64,000 bases of DNA from Hymenopus coronatus (lineage: Eukaryota; Arthropoda; Insecta; Mantodea; Hymenopodidae), in the NCBI GenBank assembly GCA_030762935.1, contig CM060893.1:8476001-8540000 (forward strand), written 5' to 3'. Below, piece by piece: positions 43,990 to 54,823 of the stretch (the first letter of the stretch is position 1; each line of letters starts with the position of its first letter). The translations under genes were made by a program, and so were the position numbers. The notes under the pieces were generated by a model, which saw only the letters and a program-made list of their open reading frames with translations, had not been told where the DNA came from and ran no database searches.

Positions 43990-44640
43990 TTTCAGAAGCC
44001 CTGTTGCTTCCATTATCAACTTTTCCTTAACTGCCGGTGTTGTACATGTGTTCACTTCTGGTGCATAGACTCCACATTAAAGAAATTTACATACCACCCT
44101 ATGTCATTCAACAAGCTCAAAAAAATCTTCAAAGAACAGAATATTATCCTAGCACCTACAAATAATTTTTCAATTAAAAATCTCTTGCTTTCAAAAGTCA
44201 AAGATGTAATTCCAACAGATAACAGAGCCAGAAAATAGCTTGAACTGTGATAAATTTTACATATTGAAAACAAACAGAAATTTTTGAACTAAGAACAAGG
44301 AACATTTCAGGAATATAAAATTAAAACAGAAAAATAAATTGACAGTGGCATGGCATTTTTGGAGAGAACACCACAACATAGGAAAAACACTAAGTTAGTA
44401 AAGCACATAAGAAACAGATCGATATTGGAAACTTGGGAGAATATCCACATCTTGCAAAATAGAAACAATTTAATGAACTTTAAGATCCCACCTGCAGACA
44501 TCAGGTTCTTAAATCCACCACCAGAGACAATCCATCCACCACAACACCTGCAAACCACAACACTGACAGTCTAGGAAAAGTTTATAATGGAAGCAACTGG
44601 GCTTCCAAAGTATGACTTTAGTAATAAAATGAAGGTGATG
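43990..44640 (+). mobile_element. Penelope-like fragment, sense orientation
   Basis: The + strand encodes LKKFTYHPMSFNKLKKIFKE, the same linker as the copy at 24952, then broken GIY-YIG remains with SILETWENIHILQNRNNLMN and FKIPPADIRFL. It is the one clear Penelope-like fragment in the same orientation as UBR5. The first 60 bp look like an end in the opposite orientation, so it may be a composite. Confidence 0.65.
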
Positions 44641-45289
44641 TAAAAGTGTTGCAATCAACTCAAATTATACATTTATATATACTTTTGAGTTCATATCTTA
44701 CTAATGATGTAGCCTTACACAAACGTTTTAAACCATTTGTAAATGTGGGGCTGATAATCAAGCATCAACATATCGCAGAACTGAAGCATAAACTTAACCC
44801 ATATGTTATCATTCACGTTGACAAACAGCATTCAGTCACAAGTGAGATAATATGGTGGACCTGTAAAGTTGGACTACAGACAGTGTAGATGACAAAAGAG
44901 GTTAAAATGTACCCAAACTTTCAAAAAACCACCATCTATCATAATAATTTGTAATTTTTATAGCTATATAAATTATTGTTGGCCCATGATCTTATATAGA
45001 AGTTAGTTAACTAGCCTCTACGTTGTGACAGAGATGGAAATTGCAGGTTTTTTAATGTTTGATGTAGACATAAGCATTTAAGTTTGTAGCTTGCAAACTG
45101 CTAAATTTATTAATATAACCGTAACTTGCAACACAATTTTACGTACCTTATGAATAAACTCAAATCAAGAGGATTAGCTTCGCAATCCACAATTTGATTG
45201 CATCTTCAATTCAACTTTTTTCTTGTTGTTTATTTATATTATGGTTACTGCTGCTAGGTGATGGATATTAATAGTTATATTAATAAATA
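44641..45289 (+). other. Intron 22, unassigned part
   Basis: An 80-codon open stretch at 44646-44888 has no recognised motif. Near 45120-45165 a tail-like TTATGAATAAACTCAAATC resembles LINE 3' ends. Confidence 0.35.
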
Positions 45290-45620
45290 CCAGTATTGCC
45301 AACTATTGGAATCAAAACAGATTTGATGACAGAATCAATTGGCAGTGTATCAAAATTCATTGTATGATCTTTGTTCTTTAAAAGAAATATTTTCTCCCAA
45401 ACCATTAAATCTATTGGTCCATTAAGCGTTTTAATAATTTAATGTCCAAAAATCTTCTCTCACAGCTAATTTATCAGTCTGTTTATATTTAATATTTCTA
45501 AAATGCTCCTTAATTGATTCCTAAATAATATTTGGTCTTACCAAATGAATGTTCTGTTTTTAGTAGTTTAATTTATAGGTTGATTAATTTACCGTTTAAT
45601 AAAGATGAATTCGAAAAAGA
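45290..45620 (-). mobile_element. Penelope-like fragment
   Basis: The minus strand reads LNGPIDLMVWEKIFLLKNKD, then HTMNFDTLPIDSVIKSVL, parallel to the end of the GIY-YIG domain at 39717 (WENLLILKNKN, INFDIP). Upstream motifs are badly decayed. Confidence 0.55.
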
Positions 45621-45995
45621 ATATAAACACTTATTGAACACAGCGTTAATTAATGGTTTTAATACTGACTTCATAATTTAAAAAACAATTGAGAAATTTA
45701 AATATGAGAAAACTGTTAAGGAGGCTTCTATTCTTAGGATAATGAGCAATAATTACATGTTCTGAAAATTTACTTTTCAGGGCAAATAAAAAATTGACGA
45801 CCATTTTTAAAGTCAAAGTGTAATATTGGTTCCTCAAAATAAATACAACATAAAAAACATTAGTTTTTGAAAAAAACAAGCAATTTTAAAAAAAATAAAA
45901 AACCGGTGTTAATTAAATTGTTTAAATTATGACCTTGTTTAAATTTTAAGACCAAGCTTCATTTAGAAACCACAGCTCTTGAGTAGAAGACTCAC

Positions 45996-46214
45996 CTAAA
46001 GTCGATCTAACTGAGAGTTATTTCCAGGCTGTTTTGCCGTGGTCTTCTGAAGTAAGATGATCCAGATGTTTTGTCCACAACTGCGGTGGACATTTCAGCT
46101 GTAGATGCAACATCTGGATCATCTTACTCCAGCAGACCACGGCAAAACAGCCCAGAAATAACTCCTAGTTATATTGACTCTGGCCGTGAAAGCCTATGTT
46201 CTCTAAAGTCGATC
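45996..46214. repeat. Fold-back palindrome with target-site duplication
   Basis: Arms of about 65 bp: GAGAGTTATTTCCAGGCTGT, TTTGCCGTGGTCTTCTGAAG, TAAGATGATCCAGATGTT, mirrored at about 46110-46176. The spacer has its own small hairpin (GTCCACAACTGCGGTGGAC). The 12 bp CTAAAGTCGATC occurs at 45996-46007 and again at 46203-46214 in direct orientation, bracketing the palindrome as expected for an inserted element. Confidence 0.75.
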
Positions 46215-47712
46215 ATTACTTCTTAAACTTTATTTTTTTTTCTGTGGAAAAGGTGCCATATGGGAGAGAAAGTTGATATACGTGTATTCTAATTTTTTAT
46301 GCATGTTTGCTATATAAAAATGGCAGCTCAATCTGCAACATCAGTGCAACAATGGCCCCTTGTTAATGCAGTTTTATTAGCTCTTTAGTACACGCACTGA
46401 ATATGAATATAATACAAGCAAAAGTTAAGCTGTTTTCTTAACAAAGGCTCTGCAGCCTGGCAAACAAATACTAACTTTCTCCTTTTACTTGAAAATACAA
46501 TGCTGCATATAAATTCAAGCTCAAATATTATTTTTCTTATACTTAAATCAGTGTTATGTGCTTGTAATGTATACATTATCTTGTCTTTTCATAAACTTAT
46601 CTCATTATTACAATTGCATATATATCCTCAGAAATACCGTTTCAGTGTTTATACTGCCACTAATAAGCTATCTTTTAAGCTATCCAATGGTATTCATGAG
46701 AGCTGAACTAAAAGCTGCTTAAGAGATAAGCTAAGATTTAGTCTGATAAAGTTAAAGCAAATTCAAATGTGAATTATGGAAATATCTCATTTAGGTGTAT
46801 CATGGAGAATTAAAACAGAGCCACACTTTTGCTAAACAGGAAATTTATTAATGGTCATAGCTGCAACATCAACAATACAATGTGTTCAATTAGAGTGGAT
46901 GATCAAAATCTACTTTGTTCGAATCTATGCAGGCATAGCATTATGTTAGCCAATTTTGCCCAACCCTCATTAGAGCTTCTATGTTCTGCAAAATCTCTAG
47001 TGCTGCTTCAAACACACGTGTGCAAAGGTCATCAGCGGTAGCAGGGCAAACCGGGCAACTGCCCAGGGCGGCATATTTTAGGGGACACAAAAATTACTGG
47101 AAATCTGCACAAAAAAAAAATCATGACATGAAACGTCAAGTTCATTTAAATTTGCCGCTGGCAGAGGAATATTAATTGACTCATGTTGGCTACGCTGATT
47201 AGTTTGCACACTATGCGCATGTAGTGGAGACAAAGCGAAATGCATTCCAATAGTAAGAATCAATTAACACACACAAAAAATTGTAAGATCAAGAAGTGTG
47301 TGTTGTTATTCATTAACGTTAATTTTCTAATGTTAATGGAATGTGACGAATTCATAAACTTGTTTCCAAATGACAGGGCAAGGAGGAGGCCTGAATAGTT
47401 TATGTTTTGACATCTTATATGGGGTGATGCCTCTTTAGTGTAAGTTCTTTCTATTAAGATATTTCTACTTAAATTGTAATAAACTCACTTATGGTGTTTG
47501 CCACTCATATTTAAAAATCCAAACTAGTGAAACCATTCTCTATGTTGTGAAAATTTAAGTAATATATGTATTGCAAGTTAGGGGGTTATCAAATGTTTTT
47601 TTGCCCAGGGGCATCAGAGGTCCTAAATTCGGGCCTGAGTGGTAGCAACCTCGTCATGCTACACCTTTTCGCATTGCATCAGAAATAATAATTTAAAGGA
47701 TTGAACTTTGTT
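46215..47712 (+). other. Intron 22, unassigned part
   Basis: Mostly unassigned AT-rich sequence. From about 47032 (GCGGTAGCAGGGCAAACC, GCCCAGGGCGGCA) to about 47645 (TGCCCAGGGGCATCAGAGG, CGGGCCTGAGTGGTAG) the GC-rich edges suggest an old DNA element, perhaps hAT-like. The ends do not pair convincingly. Confidence 0.35.
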
Positions 47713-48394
47713 AAAGGGTAGTTAAATTATATTCGAATCCACTCATGCCTCTCTCTATTGCGTGAGACAGCTGGCAGAGGCGGACTAAAATACTTACCTT
47801 ATAATAGATGCTGGAAATGTTGGCCTTCTGCTCTCAAGCAGCCAGCATATCTCGTGTAAATATTCTCGCTTACTCCCTAAAGCTCAGCAGCAGGAATTCT
47901 TGTGATTCTTGCATAATGTTTTCTCTAAGTTCCTGTAGTGTGCAAGGATTGGAATGATAGGATTTGTCTTTTAAAGAACCCCATAAATGTAATGGCTGCC
48001 AAATCATTAAATGCAGTAAGAGAGGTGTTTGATGACAGAATAATTAGTGTTAATTTGTGGCCCTTCTTTCTCCTGACCTAACGAGTTGTGATTTTTATTT
48101 ATGGGGTTCTTTAAAAGACAATGTTATAGTTCCAATCCTCGCACATACAGGAACCTAGAGAAAACTGTGCAAAAAATCACAAGAATTTCTGCTGCTGAGC
48201 TTCGGAGAATGAGCGAGAATATTTACATGAGATATGCTGCCTGTTTGAGAACAGAAAGTCAACATTTCAGCATATATTATCAGGTAAGGATTTTAGTCTG
48301 GCTCTGCCAGTGTAATTTCCTCGGCAACTGCTGGCTGTCTCACGCAGTAGAGAGAGGCGACGAGTGGGTTCGAATATAATTTAACTACCCTTTG
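47713..48394. repeat. Large fold-back element carrying a transposase end in both arms
   Basis: The outer left AAAGGGTAGTTAAATTATAT, then TCGAATCCACTC, is complementary to the outer right end (ATAATTTAACTACCCTTT at 48394). Arms of about 280 bp run inward to about 48000 and 48095. Each arm encodes the same transposase C-terminus pointing outward (seen on + at 48101-48290 as YSSNPRTYRNLEKTVQKITR, SAAELRRMSENIYMRYAACL), which is also present at 3236-3418. The spacer of about 95 bp continues the transposase gene. An insertion of about 25 bp in the right arm (near 48310) breaks the symmetry. Confidence 0.85.
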
Positions 48395-49113
48395 TGTGCA
48401 AGAAGATTATCTAGATACTCTTGATGTTTTTGTAAAGACCGTCACAGTTCTGAATACATTAACACATCTGAAGCATTGACAGAACCAACTGTTGTGCAAG
48501 GTGTCGAGGTACAACATTACTGTCAACATGCCTGACCTTCCATTTTCACAATTGCCAAGCTTATGACTACGACTCTATTCCAGTAGATATTCTGGAATCC
48601 AGTTCTTTAGTATCATTTTGTGGCTAAACTCATTTTAGCAATTAATGGTAAAAGCATGAAGAACTTGTTTTGTAGCTCAAGCTCAATTAAATGTTGACAA
48701 ATTTTATGTTTTATTTAGTTATAGAGGAAAATGGTACAGGAACTAATGTTTCAGTTTGTCAGGAAGTTGCTGTTGAAGTCAACTCACTCATATTCTTAAC
48801 ACCTTGAGTTTGCACGTATCGTGCATACAATTTTTATTAGTGCATCAACGTTGAGACGTGACAAAGCCATTAATTTATAGGAATATTCTCCTGATGAATA
48901 GACACACACAAACATGCACATTCTTTGCAGACTTATGAAAGTTGAATCAGAATTTAAAAAGTATGTTTTTTTACCAGAGATTAATTTTGTTGCACCGTGA
49001 GTCTCAAAATTCAAGCATCTTCAAATTATTCTGCACATTTATAAATTAGCCTATCTGGAATTGTCAGTCAAACACCCTGAAGTTTTTCTAAAATCTCCAT
49101 TGTTTTTGCGCAG
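48395..49113 (+). other. Intron 22, right part
   Basis: Unassigned AT-rich sequence before exon 23. Confidence 0.45.
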
Positions 49114-49280
49114 ATGCTGGATACGCTGCTTACCACCCTTATTAGGGAGCTGCAGAATGAAAACGAACCTGGACGTCAAGCAGATGCCAAAGTTGTAGCT
49201 AGAAGATTTGTACGCTCCGTGGCAAGAATTTTTGTAATCTTTAGTATAGAAATGGCTCCAAATACAGCAAAGAGAAGAGG
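49114..49280 (+). CDS. UBR5: UBR5 exon 23
   Basis: Acceptor TTGCGCAG, donor GAGG|GTAAGT. Encodes residues 1347-1401: MLDTLLTTLIRELQNENEPG, then RFVRSVARIFVIFSIEMAPN. Human UBR5 reads LLDTLLGTLVKELQNKYTPG, MRFLRSVARVFVILSVEMAS. The initial ATG is an internal Met codon. Ends two bases into a codon. Confidence 0.97.
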
Positions 49281-49829
49281 GTAAGTATCAACTTCCTATA
49301 TTATAATTTGTGTCAAACCTCCTGCATATGACCTTCAGAGGCTGCACGGCAGTAGCAAATCACCGGCATGCAACATCGCCAAGTCAGAACTAGCCACGTC
49401 TCGCTTAGTAATTACTAGATTGTCACCTGGATACTAATAGTTAACAACAGCCTTCAAACTTATATCAGATATAAAGAGAATGATCGAGCAAGCATGTATG
49501 AAAAAAATAGCGTAATTTTAGTTTCAGCTATTTTATATATAAATATATATCTATCTCCAGTTTTGTTTTACATGTATTTGATCAGAAATGACCTTCAGCT
49601 GTTAACATAGATGCAATTAACCTTTGTACTAATGTACGATTATGCTTCCCTTTTCATCCCTAAATATTCTTGACAAGGAAAAAAAAAAATAATTAATGGG
49701 CAGTTGTATGAAGTTGAAGCCTCTAACATTCACTAAGTAAAGCAAGTGATTGCGTTAGTGAAAGAAGAGAACCAAAATATAGTGTTTTATGTGTCAAGCA
49801 TGACAAGTTGTTTACAGTGTGTGTGAGTC

Positions 49830-50077
49830 TTTTAAAAGGAATTCAAATGACCAAGAAATGTGCAAACTATATTTTAAAAATCTCAGGAGTGAACTGCTAT
49901 AGCGTGTGGAGTCAATCAATCTATTCTCAGATCTGCTCAGAGGCAAATAAAAAAGATGAGTTAGGTCTACTACAGCTTTTTGTTTTACTTAGGAAACATA
50001 TTAACATACCGAAAAGAGCGATACACTTAGACGATTTTGAGAATCAGGTAGTTCGTAGAAGTCTTGGAATTTTGTGA
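49830..50077 (+). mobile_element. DDE transposase N-terminal fragment (tentative)
   Basis: The open stretch ends DELGLLQLFVLLRKHINIPK, RAIHLDDFENQVVRRSLGIL. The VDDFD...IRRT pattern is typical of the N-terminal region of an IS630/Tc1-type transposase family in arthropods. There are no catalytic residues here and the reading ends at a stop, so it is a fragment. Confidence 0.4.
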
Positions 50078-50442
50078 CCATAGCAAATTTCCTAACAAAA
50101 GATAATGTTTCTTTACGGTGAAAAATATCTTACAAGGGTTCTACTTCTTCCAATTTAAAAATGAGCGATGATGAGCGCCTGGAATATTGTATTGCCATTT
50201 ATTTAGTTTTACTAAATAGCCAAATTTTACTTAGGTTTTAATCTACAGTTCCACTGAATAGCCCTTGGTAACACACTGTGCTGCATGCTACTGTTTGTAT
50301 CTCTCTCACACACTAGTGTGTGATTTGCATCTGTCGTAGCTGGCTACTGCCATATGCAGGAGATTTAACACAAACTCCAGCATTTTGTGTGCTGTAATGT
50401 TAGCGAGAAAAAGATTGTACTAAAAGATTTTTTGTTTTTTAG

Positions 50443-50620
50443 ACTGAACAGCATGTCACAACCTCTGATGAAGTGTAAACGAGTGTTTCAAGCACTGATC
50501 AAACTGGCAGTTGAAGAACTTTGTGAAACAGCAGATTCTCTGATTGCTCCTGTGAGACTTGGTGTGGCCCGTCCAACAGCTCCATTCACATTGGCTAGTT
50601 CAACAATAGATGTCATCAAT
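50443..50620 (+). CDS. UBR5: UBR5 exon 24
   Basis: Acceptor TTTTTTAG, donor CAAT|GTAAGT. Encodes residues 1402-1461: PLMKCKRVFQALIKLAVEEL, CETADSLIAPVRLGVARPTA, PFTLASSTIDVIN. Human UBR5 reads PIGKCKRVFQALLPYAVEEL, CNVAESLIVPVRMGIARPTA, PFTLASTSIDAMQ. Ends in phase 0. Confidence 0.98.
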
Positions 50621-50667
50621 GTAAGTAAAATGGTAACAGAACCTTCAATTTGAAATCTTGCAAGTAT

Positions 50668-50957
50668 GTCGCCCTCCGTGGTGTGGTGGTTACCATGCTA
50701 ACTTCATATACCAAGGTTGCCGGTTCAAACCCAGCAGAGGACGATGGATTTTTTCAGGTGTAAAAATCCTTAGCATGGCTTCCTTCGGAAGGGAAGTAAA
50801 GCTCTTGGTCCCATGAGGTAGATTTATGGCACGTAAAAGAACCTCAAGCCTGATAGAGAGACCTCTGAGCAAAATTAAGCAGTCTTTCACACCCAATTTT
50901 GAATGAGACACTGAGAACCACAGTAGTTAAAGAGCATCCATAAATAACGCTCATTTA
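50668..50957 (+). mobile_element. tRNA-derived SINE A
   Basis: CCGTGGTGTGGTGGTTACCA and GGTTGCCGGTTCAAACCCA are the A and B box regions; the body and 3' end (CATAAATAACGCTCATTT) match the other copies. It lies 47 bp after exon 24. Confidence 0.8.
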
Positions 50958-50959
50958 CA

Positions 50960-51062
50960 AATATTAATATAAAATTAATAGTTGCAACAAATCTTCACTT
51001 ATCTTTTATTCCAAAAGATAAAGTGAAGATTTGTTGCAACTATTATTTTTATATTAATATTT
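50960..51062. repeat. Short perfect-type palindrome
   Basis: ATATTAATATAAAATTAATA, GTTGCAACAAATCTTCACTT, ATCTTTT is mirrored as AAAAGATAAAGTGAAGATTT, GTTGCAACTATTATTTTTAT, ATTAATAT, with arms of about 48 bp and almost no spacer. A single, diverged arm is seen at about 59085-59145. Confidence 0.8.
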
Positions 51063-51173
51063 GCGTTATTCTTCACTGATACTAGCTTCTTTTTACATTT
51101 ATAAACACTCATTTACATTTATTTTTTGCAAATATGCAAAGAAGCTCTTGACAGTGATGTGATTAAATTAAAA

Positions 51174-51543
51174 CAAAAGAATTTAAGTCAGTTTTTGTAA
51201 CACAAACATCACTTAGTAATTACTTAATTACTTATTGGGAACACTTCCCATTTTCAACTCTTAATTCCCACTAAATCTTGCTTCGTTGGCATTGATGAGG
51301 GTGGTAGTGCATCACTTGTGTAGGTATCTGGTGCTGGATCTATACAGCAACCTTTGAAAGTTCATAGATCCAGCAGCAGATACCTCCAAGTGTTGCACCA
51401 CCATCCTCGTCAATGCCAACGAAGCAAGATTTAGTGGGAATTAAGGGTTGAAATGGGAATAAGTGTTCCCGAAACCAGTCCCAGTAAATTACTAAGTGAT
51501 GCTTGTGTTTAAAAAATCAACTCAAATTCTTTTGTTTTAAGAA
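51174..51543. repeat. Fold-back palindrome of about 370 bp with Penelope-type ends
   Basis: The outer ends are AAGAATTTAAGTCAGTTTTT (51178) and its near complement AAAAAATCAACTCAAATTCT (51540). The inner parts mirror TTCCCACTAAATCTTGCTTC, GTTGGCATTGA, and GCTGGATCTATACAGCAACC at the centre. The central and inner sequence also occurs inside the Penelope-like fragment at 39464-39600 (TGGAAGTTCATAGATCCAGC versus TGAAAGTTCATAGATCCAGC). Confidence 0.85.
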
Positions 51544-51639
51544 CCTTCAATATCTCAACAGTTATAAAAGTGCAACATTAAACAGACTAACAGAGCAGGA
51601 GCTTACAGGTTCAAATCCCATGGGCCGAACAATCTCACT

Positions 51640-51660
51640 CCCCCCCCCCCCCCCCCCCAT
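51640..51660 (+). repeat. Poly-C run
   Basis: An uninterrupted run of about 20 C residues. It could be an assembly or polymerase-slippage weak point. Confidence 0.8.
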
Positions 51661-51974
51661 GTTTTTGTCAGTCACCAAAATAAATACTGGCTTGGAAATG
51701 TAATACCATGACCAAAAGTTTTGCCTTCAGTCTAATACAACATAAAAATGAAAAAAGATGGTAATAGCAAATGCATGCAATCTGTCCATTGATGATAAAA
51801 GCAGGTACTCTGGATGACAGCCTAATGCCATCTGCATGGCACATGTAGAAGTAGAGATAAAGTTCATAAAATTACAATCAATATGGTGGACTTTGACAGT
51901 GATGTGTAAGGTTGGCTGTCACAAAGGTCTGGGTGACAGGTGTCAGGCAGTAATCTGTCCATCATGTATACCTA

Positions 51975-53887
51975 ATCTTACAATAAATACTGTTACAAAA
52001 ACGAATTGAGCCATTTGCACAGCTTTAAAAATAATTTAATATCCTTTTGATACTCGTCTCTTACATGTATTACAAACACAGCACCAATCATTTTCCAAAA
52101 TGGCCACCTTTGGTCTTCACACAGGCCCTAAGTCTCTGGCCATGATTACGCACATCTCTATAGGGAAATCTGCCACTTCCTTCACTAGGGAGCGATACTG
52201 GGATATCGCTTCTTACAGACCATGTCCTCAAGTATGGACCACAACTTTTAGTCCAATGGGTTGAGGTCAGGGCTGCTAGAAGGCCAATCATCTGGAGCAA
52301 TGAAGTCCGGAACATTTCTCCGCAGCCAGTCTTGGATAGACTTTACCTTGTGAGTGGATGCTGAATCCTGCTGGAAGCTCCATTGTTGACTCCTGAACAG
52401 TGTTATCCAAATCTTCACAACAGTCTCCAACACAGTATTTTGATACACTTTGGCAAAAGTATTCACCTCTTTTACACAAAAATGGAGTTTATTGGCCACT
52501 CCCCACCAAACCATGAGTGAGGCAGGATGATGGCCTCTTTGGATCTTCAGAACCTTCTGACAAGCTTCTTGAGATGATTTGGCATAAACAGCATTATTTT
52601 GCCGGTTGAAAGCCTCCTCAATAGGAAATATCTTTTCATCTGTGAATAGAATTTTTCTGTGACCATTGTTTGTATAATGCTGAAGAAGGCCATTGATTTT
52701 ATCATCCTCTGCTCTTTCAGACGCCGGGTTAGAAGTTGGCCTGCACTCCGCCAGTAAGCTTTCAACCCTAGATCATCATTCAACAAGCACAACCTTAACA
52801 TTTTTTAACACATTGAAGCCCAGGTATTTCTTTAGTTGAAGGGCCAAGAAACCCAGGGTTTTTTACGCCTACTTTGAGTTATTATTTACAGTACATCAAT
52901 CAAATCTGCCAATCTAAAAGTATTGGTACAATATAAAAGTATGGTATTCAAGGATTTCTCAACAAGTAAGAAAATAATCATAACTTTCGTATTAATATTT
53001 GTTTTAAATTTACAAGTAGTATCAAAAATGAGTTTGAAAAAATCTGGGTAAAGCTGCTTACGTTCCATTTATTGAAAGTTCAAAAAACTCTCCCTCGGTT
53101 TCAGAATTTTCCAGAGCATCATTTCTATCCTAAACTTCAGCTTCGGTTCGCAGAAATCAAGGAAAATGCAGCATTTTAACATTTAAGAACACAAAATGTA
53201 ACAAACAGATCATCACCTTCAAGGAAAATTGCGCGATTACCTGAGAGCAGTCAATATTACTAACTCTCCTTAATTTCCTAATAGTTAACTAAAGCGAAAA
53301 CAGACGGTAGCACAAATCAGTCAACTAAATGATAACTGATATATATGTTCTTTGCCGCATAGTTTAAAGTCGAGTCAAGACCGAGTTAAGGTCATGGCAT
53401 TGCATTAGAAATACCTGTCCAAGCTATGCTCGGGCGTGGGCCACATGAACATTTCACACGGCCTGAACTATACTCGGGCTTGTGCTTCAATGTGTTAAAT
53501 GTTCAGCTCTCGAGCCAACGTTAACTGCTTTCTTACAGGATTTCATCATTTACAAGCCGCCACTAATTTAACCATCTGCTTGTCTCTAATGCTGCATATG
53601 TCCCAGTATCTAGGAATAGGTTAATGGTCCAGTACACAAACATTCTGCTTATGGGTAATGAAAATTTCAGAAGCAGATGTACCCACCTTATGAAGGGCTA
53701 ACTCTGATTTAACATTGTCATAATCTCCCCACTATATCACTGAAATATATCGAAACACACTTTCTCTTCTGCAGCTACACTCACAATGACCCCCTCTTAA
53801 TTTACCCCCATAAGGGTTGGCCGCAACCTGCAAAACTGGTTGTACAGCCTGTGCCAAAAGTTTGTAACAGTATTTATGGTAAGACTA
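51975..53887 (-). mobile_element. Mariner-like transposon split by a TTAA element
   Basis: Inverted ends: TCTTACAATAAATACTGTTA (51976) and the complement TAACAGTATTTATGGTAAGA (about 53865-53885). The minus strand reads an upstream helix-turn-helix piece (GSRELNI near 53510), then after the interruption KMLRLCLLNDDLGLKAYWRS, EKFYSQMKRYFLLRRLSTGK, MVWWGVANKLHFCVKEVN, WSFQQDSASTHKVKSIQDWL, WPSSSPDLNPLD and, frameshifted, LCEDQRWPFWK. The QQDSA and SPDLNPLD blocks hold catalytic Asp residues. Without the insert it is about 1.2 kb, a normal mariner length. Stops and frameshifts make it dead. Confidence 0.82.
52805..53498. mobile_element. TTAA-flanked, non-autonomous (piggyBac-like) element
   Basis: Begins TTAACACATTGAAGCCCAGG and ends GCTTCAATGTGTTAA, i.e. 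inverted ends CACATTGAAGC inside a duplicated TTAA, the target site used by piggyBac-type transposases. Near the right end CTATGCTCGGGC and CTATACTCGGGCT form a subterminal repeat. No coding sequence is seen. It sits exactly between residues RELN and KMLRLC of the mariner transposase at 51975-53887, so it inserted later. Confidence 0.7.
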
Positions 53888-54823
53888 TGTAGAAGCAAGG
53901 TACAGTTGTATAGCATTAAGGGGAGTCGAAAACCCTATCTTGCCAATGTTAAAGTTTGACCCATTATCTCGGCAACTATTTAAGATAATGAGCTAAGTTT
54001 TTGAAAGTATATTTATTCAGCAATACCTTTACTGTTGATTGATGAAAAATATAATACTTTTGTTGATTAGAAGGAAAGGTATGATTTTTTTTTAATAAAG
54101 CTCTTAAAATTTTGTTGAAAACAATGACTTTTAAATTTAAAAAAAAAAAATTAATTACTCGCTATACATAAAAACCTTTTCGTTAAAATAAAGCCCATTT
54201 ACATACAAATATGTGGTAAAAATTTCAGCCCTTAGTGGCAATTAGCTTCTGGTATAATGGGACATTTGTATAGAAAATTTACTTCTTCAGAAATTGCTTT
54301 CAAATGTAACATTCAAAAAAATGTAATCTAGCTTCCAAACATAACTTCGCAATACTTCAAAACTTTCTCATGAAATATGAGTGGGATGCCAATGCTGCGG
54401 ATAGCTAAAGTAAAGCTTTCTGATCAAAATAAAAAAGTATCTCTTCTCTAGCATTAATATTTATAAAGTTTTACTAAGTGAGTATACCAGAATGTTCTAA
54501 AAAATTAGTATGTAGGATTACTTCCAAAATATTTTTAAACTATTTACAATTAGTGTACCTCTATGAAAGTTATATCAAAATGGGCGGGATATTCAAGATA
54601 TATGCAATTAAAACATGAAAATGGAAAAAAATTATGAAAATTCCATTTTGACTCCCTGTAAGGCCTCTATGAACCTGTGACATATTCAGTCAGCAGTGAA
54701 AAGGTTAACTGGGTTTCTCTGTATTCAAAATTTGTATAAATTACTGTGGAATTAATCTGTTATTCATTTCCTGAAAAGTAATTATAAATGAACTGCTTAC
54801 AATGTTTTCCGTGGTGTTGACAG
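53888..54823 (+). other. Intron 24, right part
   Basis: AT-rich. The partial symmetry of GGGGAGTCGAAAA at 53922 and TTTTGACTCCC at about 54647 could be the ends of one more DNA element of about 730 bp. No other copy is present in the window to support it. Confidence 0.3.

Noticed and set aside
49808..50077. 89-codon + strand ORF as a host exon
   Set aside because: It does not fit between UBR5 exons 23 and 24, which join directly in phase. It looks like a transposase N-terminal fragment.
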